Positions 23,647 to 24,349 of a stretch of 24,349 nt of DNA are shown piece by piece (the stretch's first letter is position 1; each line of letters opens with the position of its first letter). Source of the stretch: SZAS-79 sp031376265 (GTDB taxonomy: Bacteria; Pseudomonadota; Gammaproteobacteria; Burkholderiales; SG8-39); the NCBI GenBank assembly GCA_031376265.1, contig JANMDK010000005.1:1-24349 (forward strand). The letters run 5' to 3'. The notes under the pieces are model-generated. The model searched no databases. It saw nothing but the letters and a program-made list of their open reading frames with translations, and had not been told where the DNA came from. Both the position numbers and the translations under genes were made by a program.

Positions 23647-24094
23647 CGCCTGAGCGCGCCGGCACGCGCGATCCGTATGCGCCGCGCTTGCGCATGGCCT
23701 CGTTGAACAGCCTCAACCCGATGCCGGGGAGCTGCCTCGTGGCATACCTCATTGCCAGCGCGATGATGATCCCCATCACGCCAGTTGTCGTCGCGGCGGT
23801 GGTCACTGCGGTTTCGGTCTGCGTAGGCGCTCGCGGCGGCACCAGCCCCTTGCTCCATTTCGACAGGCGAGCGCGCCAGTCGTCCGGCACCTCCACGACT
23901 TTCGGCTTCCGGAAAATCATGTAGCCGGCCACCCCGGCCACAGCGGCGATGCCGAGAAGCGTCGCGGGCTTGACCACAAAGTCCACCACGGCCGCTTTCG
24001 CGCGCTTCTTGCCTTCCGAGAGATCGCGCTCGGCCTGCTGCAGGCGCAGCTCGGCCGCGCGGATTTCCTCGTCGCTTGGCGGCTTCAGGTTCAT
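23633..24094 (-). CDS. Small membrane protein of unknown function (YqjK-like context)
   Basis: A 153-residue protein with a charged N-terminal helix (E-I-R-A-A-E-L-R-L-Q-Q-A-E at 10-22), a first hydrophobic segment at about 43-61, a basic/polar middle and a second hydrophobic segment at about 97-117, ending in a basic tail. The ATG at 24094-24092 overlaps the stop of the upstream gene by four bases (ATGA). Similar small proteins follow holin-like genes in many proteobacteria (the YqjD/YqjE/YqjK context), which is why I place it there; I do not recognise a precise family. Its 3' end overlaps the regulator gene by 14 bases on the opposite strand. Confidence 0.75.
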   Translation of the reverse strand: MNLKPPSDEEIRAAELRLQQAERDLSEGKKRAKAAVVDFVVKPATLLGIAAVAGVAGYMIFRKPKVVEVPDDWRARLSKWSKGLVPPRAPTQTETAVTTAATTTGVMGIIIALAMRYATRQLPGIGLRLFNEAMRKRGAYGSRVPARSGATLH

Positions 24095-24349
24095 GGCTTG
24101 GCCGGCACGCTGCCGCGCGCAAGCTGCCTGCGCGACGCGGTGAACAACAGGTCCTTGCTCTTCTTGATGCAGACGAACACCGCGCCAGCCGCCACTCCAA
24201 GGTTGAGCACGACCACGAGCAGCATGGCCCAGATCGGCGCCAGGCCCGCGGCCATGAGCGCAAGCGCGGCCACAGCCATCAGCCCCAGCCACGCGGTGAC
24301 ACCGAGGATCGCCGCGGCAACACCCAGAGCGAGCATCCAGGCGAGCGCG
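24091..24349 (-). CDS. Holin-like small membrane protein (YqjE/phage_holin_3_6 type), 5' end cut
   Basis: The frame is open to the right edge, so the true start is probably outside; at least 81 residues lie downstream of the first internal ATG (24336). Two hydrophobic segments separated by a short G-L-A-P-I-W turn are followed by a basic cytoplasmic tail (K-K-S-K-D-L-L-F-T-A-S-R-R-Q-L). This matches the two-helix part of YqjE-type proteins, which usually have a preceding soluble helix that would lie beyond this window. These are chromosomal membrane proteins, not evidence of a prophage. The stop overlaps the next ATG by four bases. Confidence 0.72.
   Translation of the reverse strand, partial: ALAWMLALGVAAAILGVTAWLGLMAVAALALMAAGLAPIWAMLLVVVLNLGVAAGAVFVCIKKSKDLLFTASRRQLARGSVPAKP

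Noticed and set aside
24091..24349. A prophage lysis module
   Set aside because: The holin-like protein is of the chromosomal YqjE type and no phage gene or endolysin is near.

Overview
The window is high-GC DNA that looks like a chromosome segment from a betaproteobacterium, probably in or near Burkholderiales. The pointers are two Bug/TctC-type extracytoplasmic solute receptors with no transporter membrane genes beside them, a TRAP transporter, an Lhr helicase, an EcsC-like protein, an FCD-type GntR regulator and tightly packed operons with ATGA, TGATG and GTGA stop/start overlaps. I see no rRNA, tRNA, CRISPR array, insertion sequence or phage module. Species cannot be set from sequence alone.

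Layout. (a) 1-4549, minus strand: an operon reading from a full-length xanthine-dehydrogenase/CO-dehydrogenase-type molybdenum subunit into a three-part TRAP transporter (binding protein, small permease, large permease cut by the left edge). No medium (FAD) or small (2Fe-2S) molybdenum-enzyme subunit is beside it. (b) 4635-6774: a small secreted basic protein (minus), an EcsC-like protein and a short hybrid histidine kinase/response regulator (plus). The kinase has Arg where the phospho-accepting His should be. (c) 6851-11284, minus: a 1477-residue Lhr-type helicase. (d) 11627-13847, plus: a carboxymuconolactone-decarboxylase-like protein overlapping a Bug receptor gene, then a DUF899 thioredoxin-like protein. 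(e) 13907-19364, minus: a complete ABC importer operon (Tat-exported binding protein, two permeases, ATPase) ending in an M20 metallo-amidohydrolase, which suggests import of an N-acyl or peptide-like compound followed by hydrolysis. (f) 19518-23646: a divergent locus. (g) 23633-24349, minus: two small membrane proteins, the upstream one holin-like and cut by the right edge.

Region (f) is the most interesting. On the plus strand lie a heme-oxygenase-fold protein with all six ligands expected of a non-heme diiron oxygenase/oxidase, a GlcG/HbpS-type protein, a Bug receptor and an FCD GntR regulator, nearly without gaps. Diverging on the minus strand are two different [2Fe-2S] ferredoxins with an unrecognised 105-residue protein between them, all overlapping or nearly so. 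The two arms share a 182-base intergenic region whose centre is about 16% G+C. It holds two mirror-placed promoters, each with a TAGTAT -10 box 17 bases from its -35 box and each overlapped by a GTATAC palindrome that resembles FCD-GntR operators. The ferredoxin arm appears to be leaderless. My reading is a regulated oxidative pathway: the receptor senses or captures a substrate, the ferredoxins supply electrons, the diiron enzyme acts on the substrate, and the GntR protein controls both arms. The substrate is unknown.
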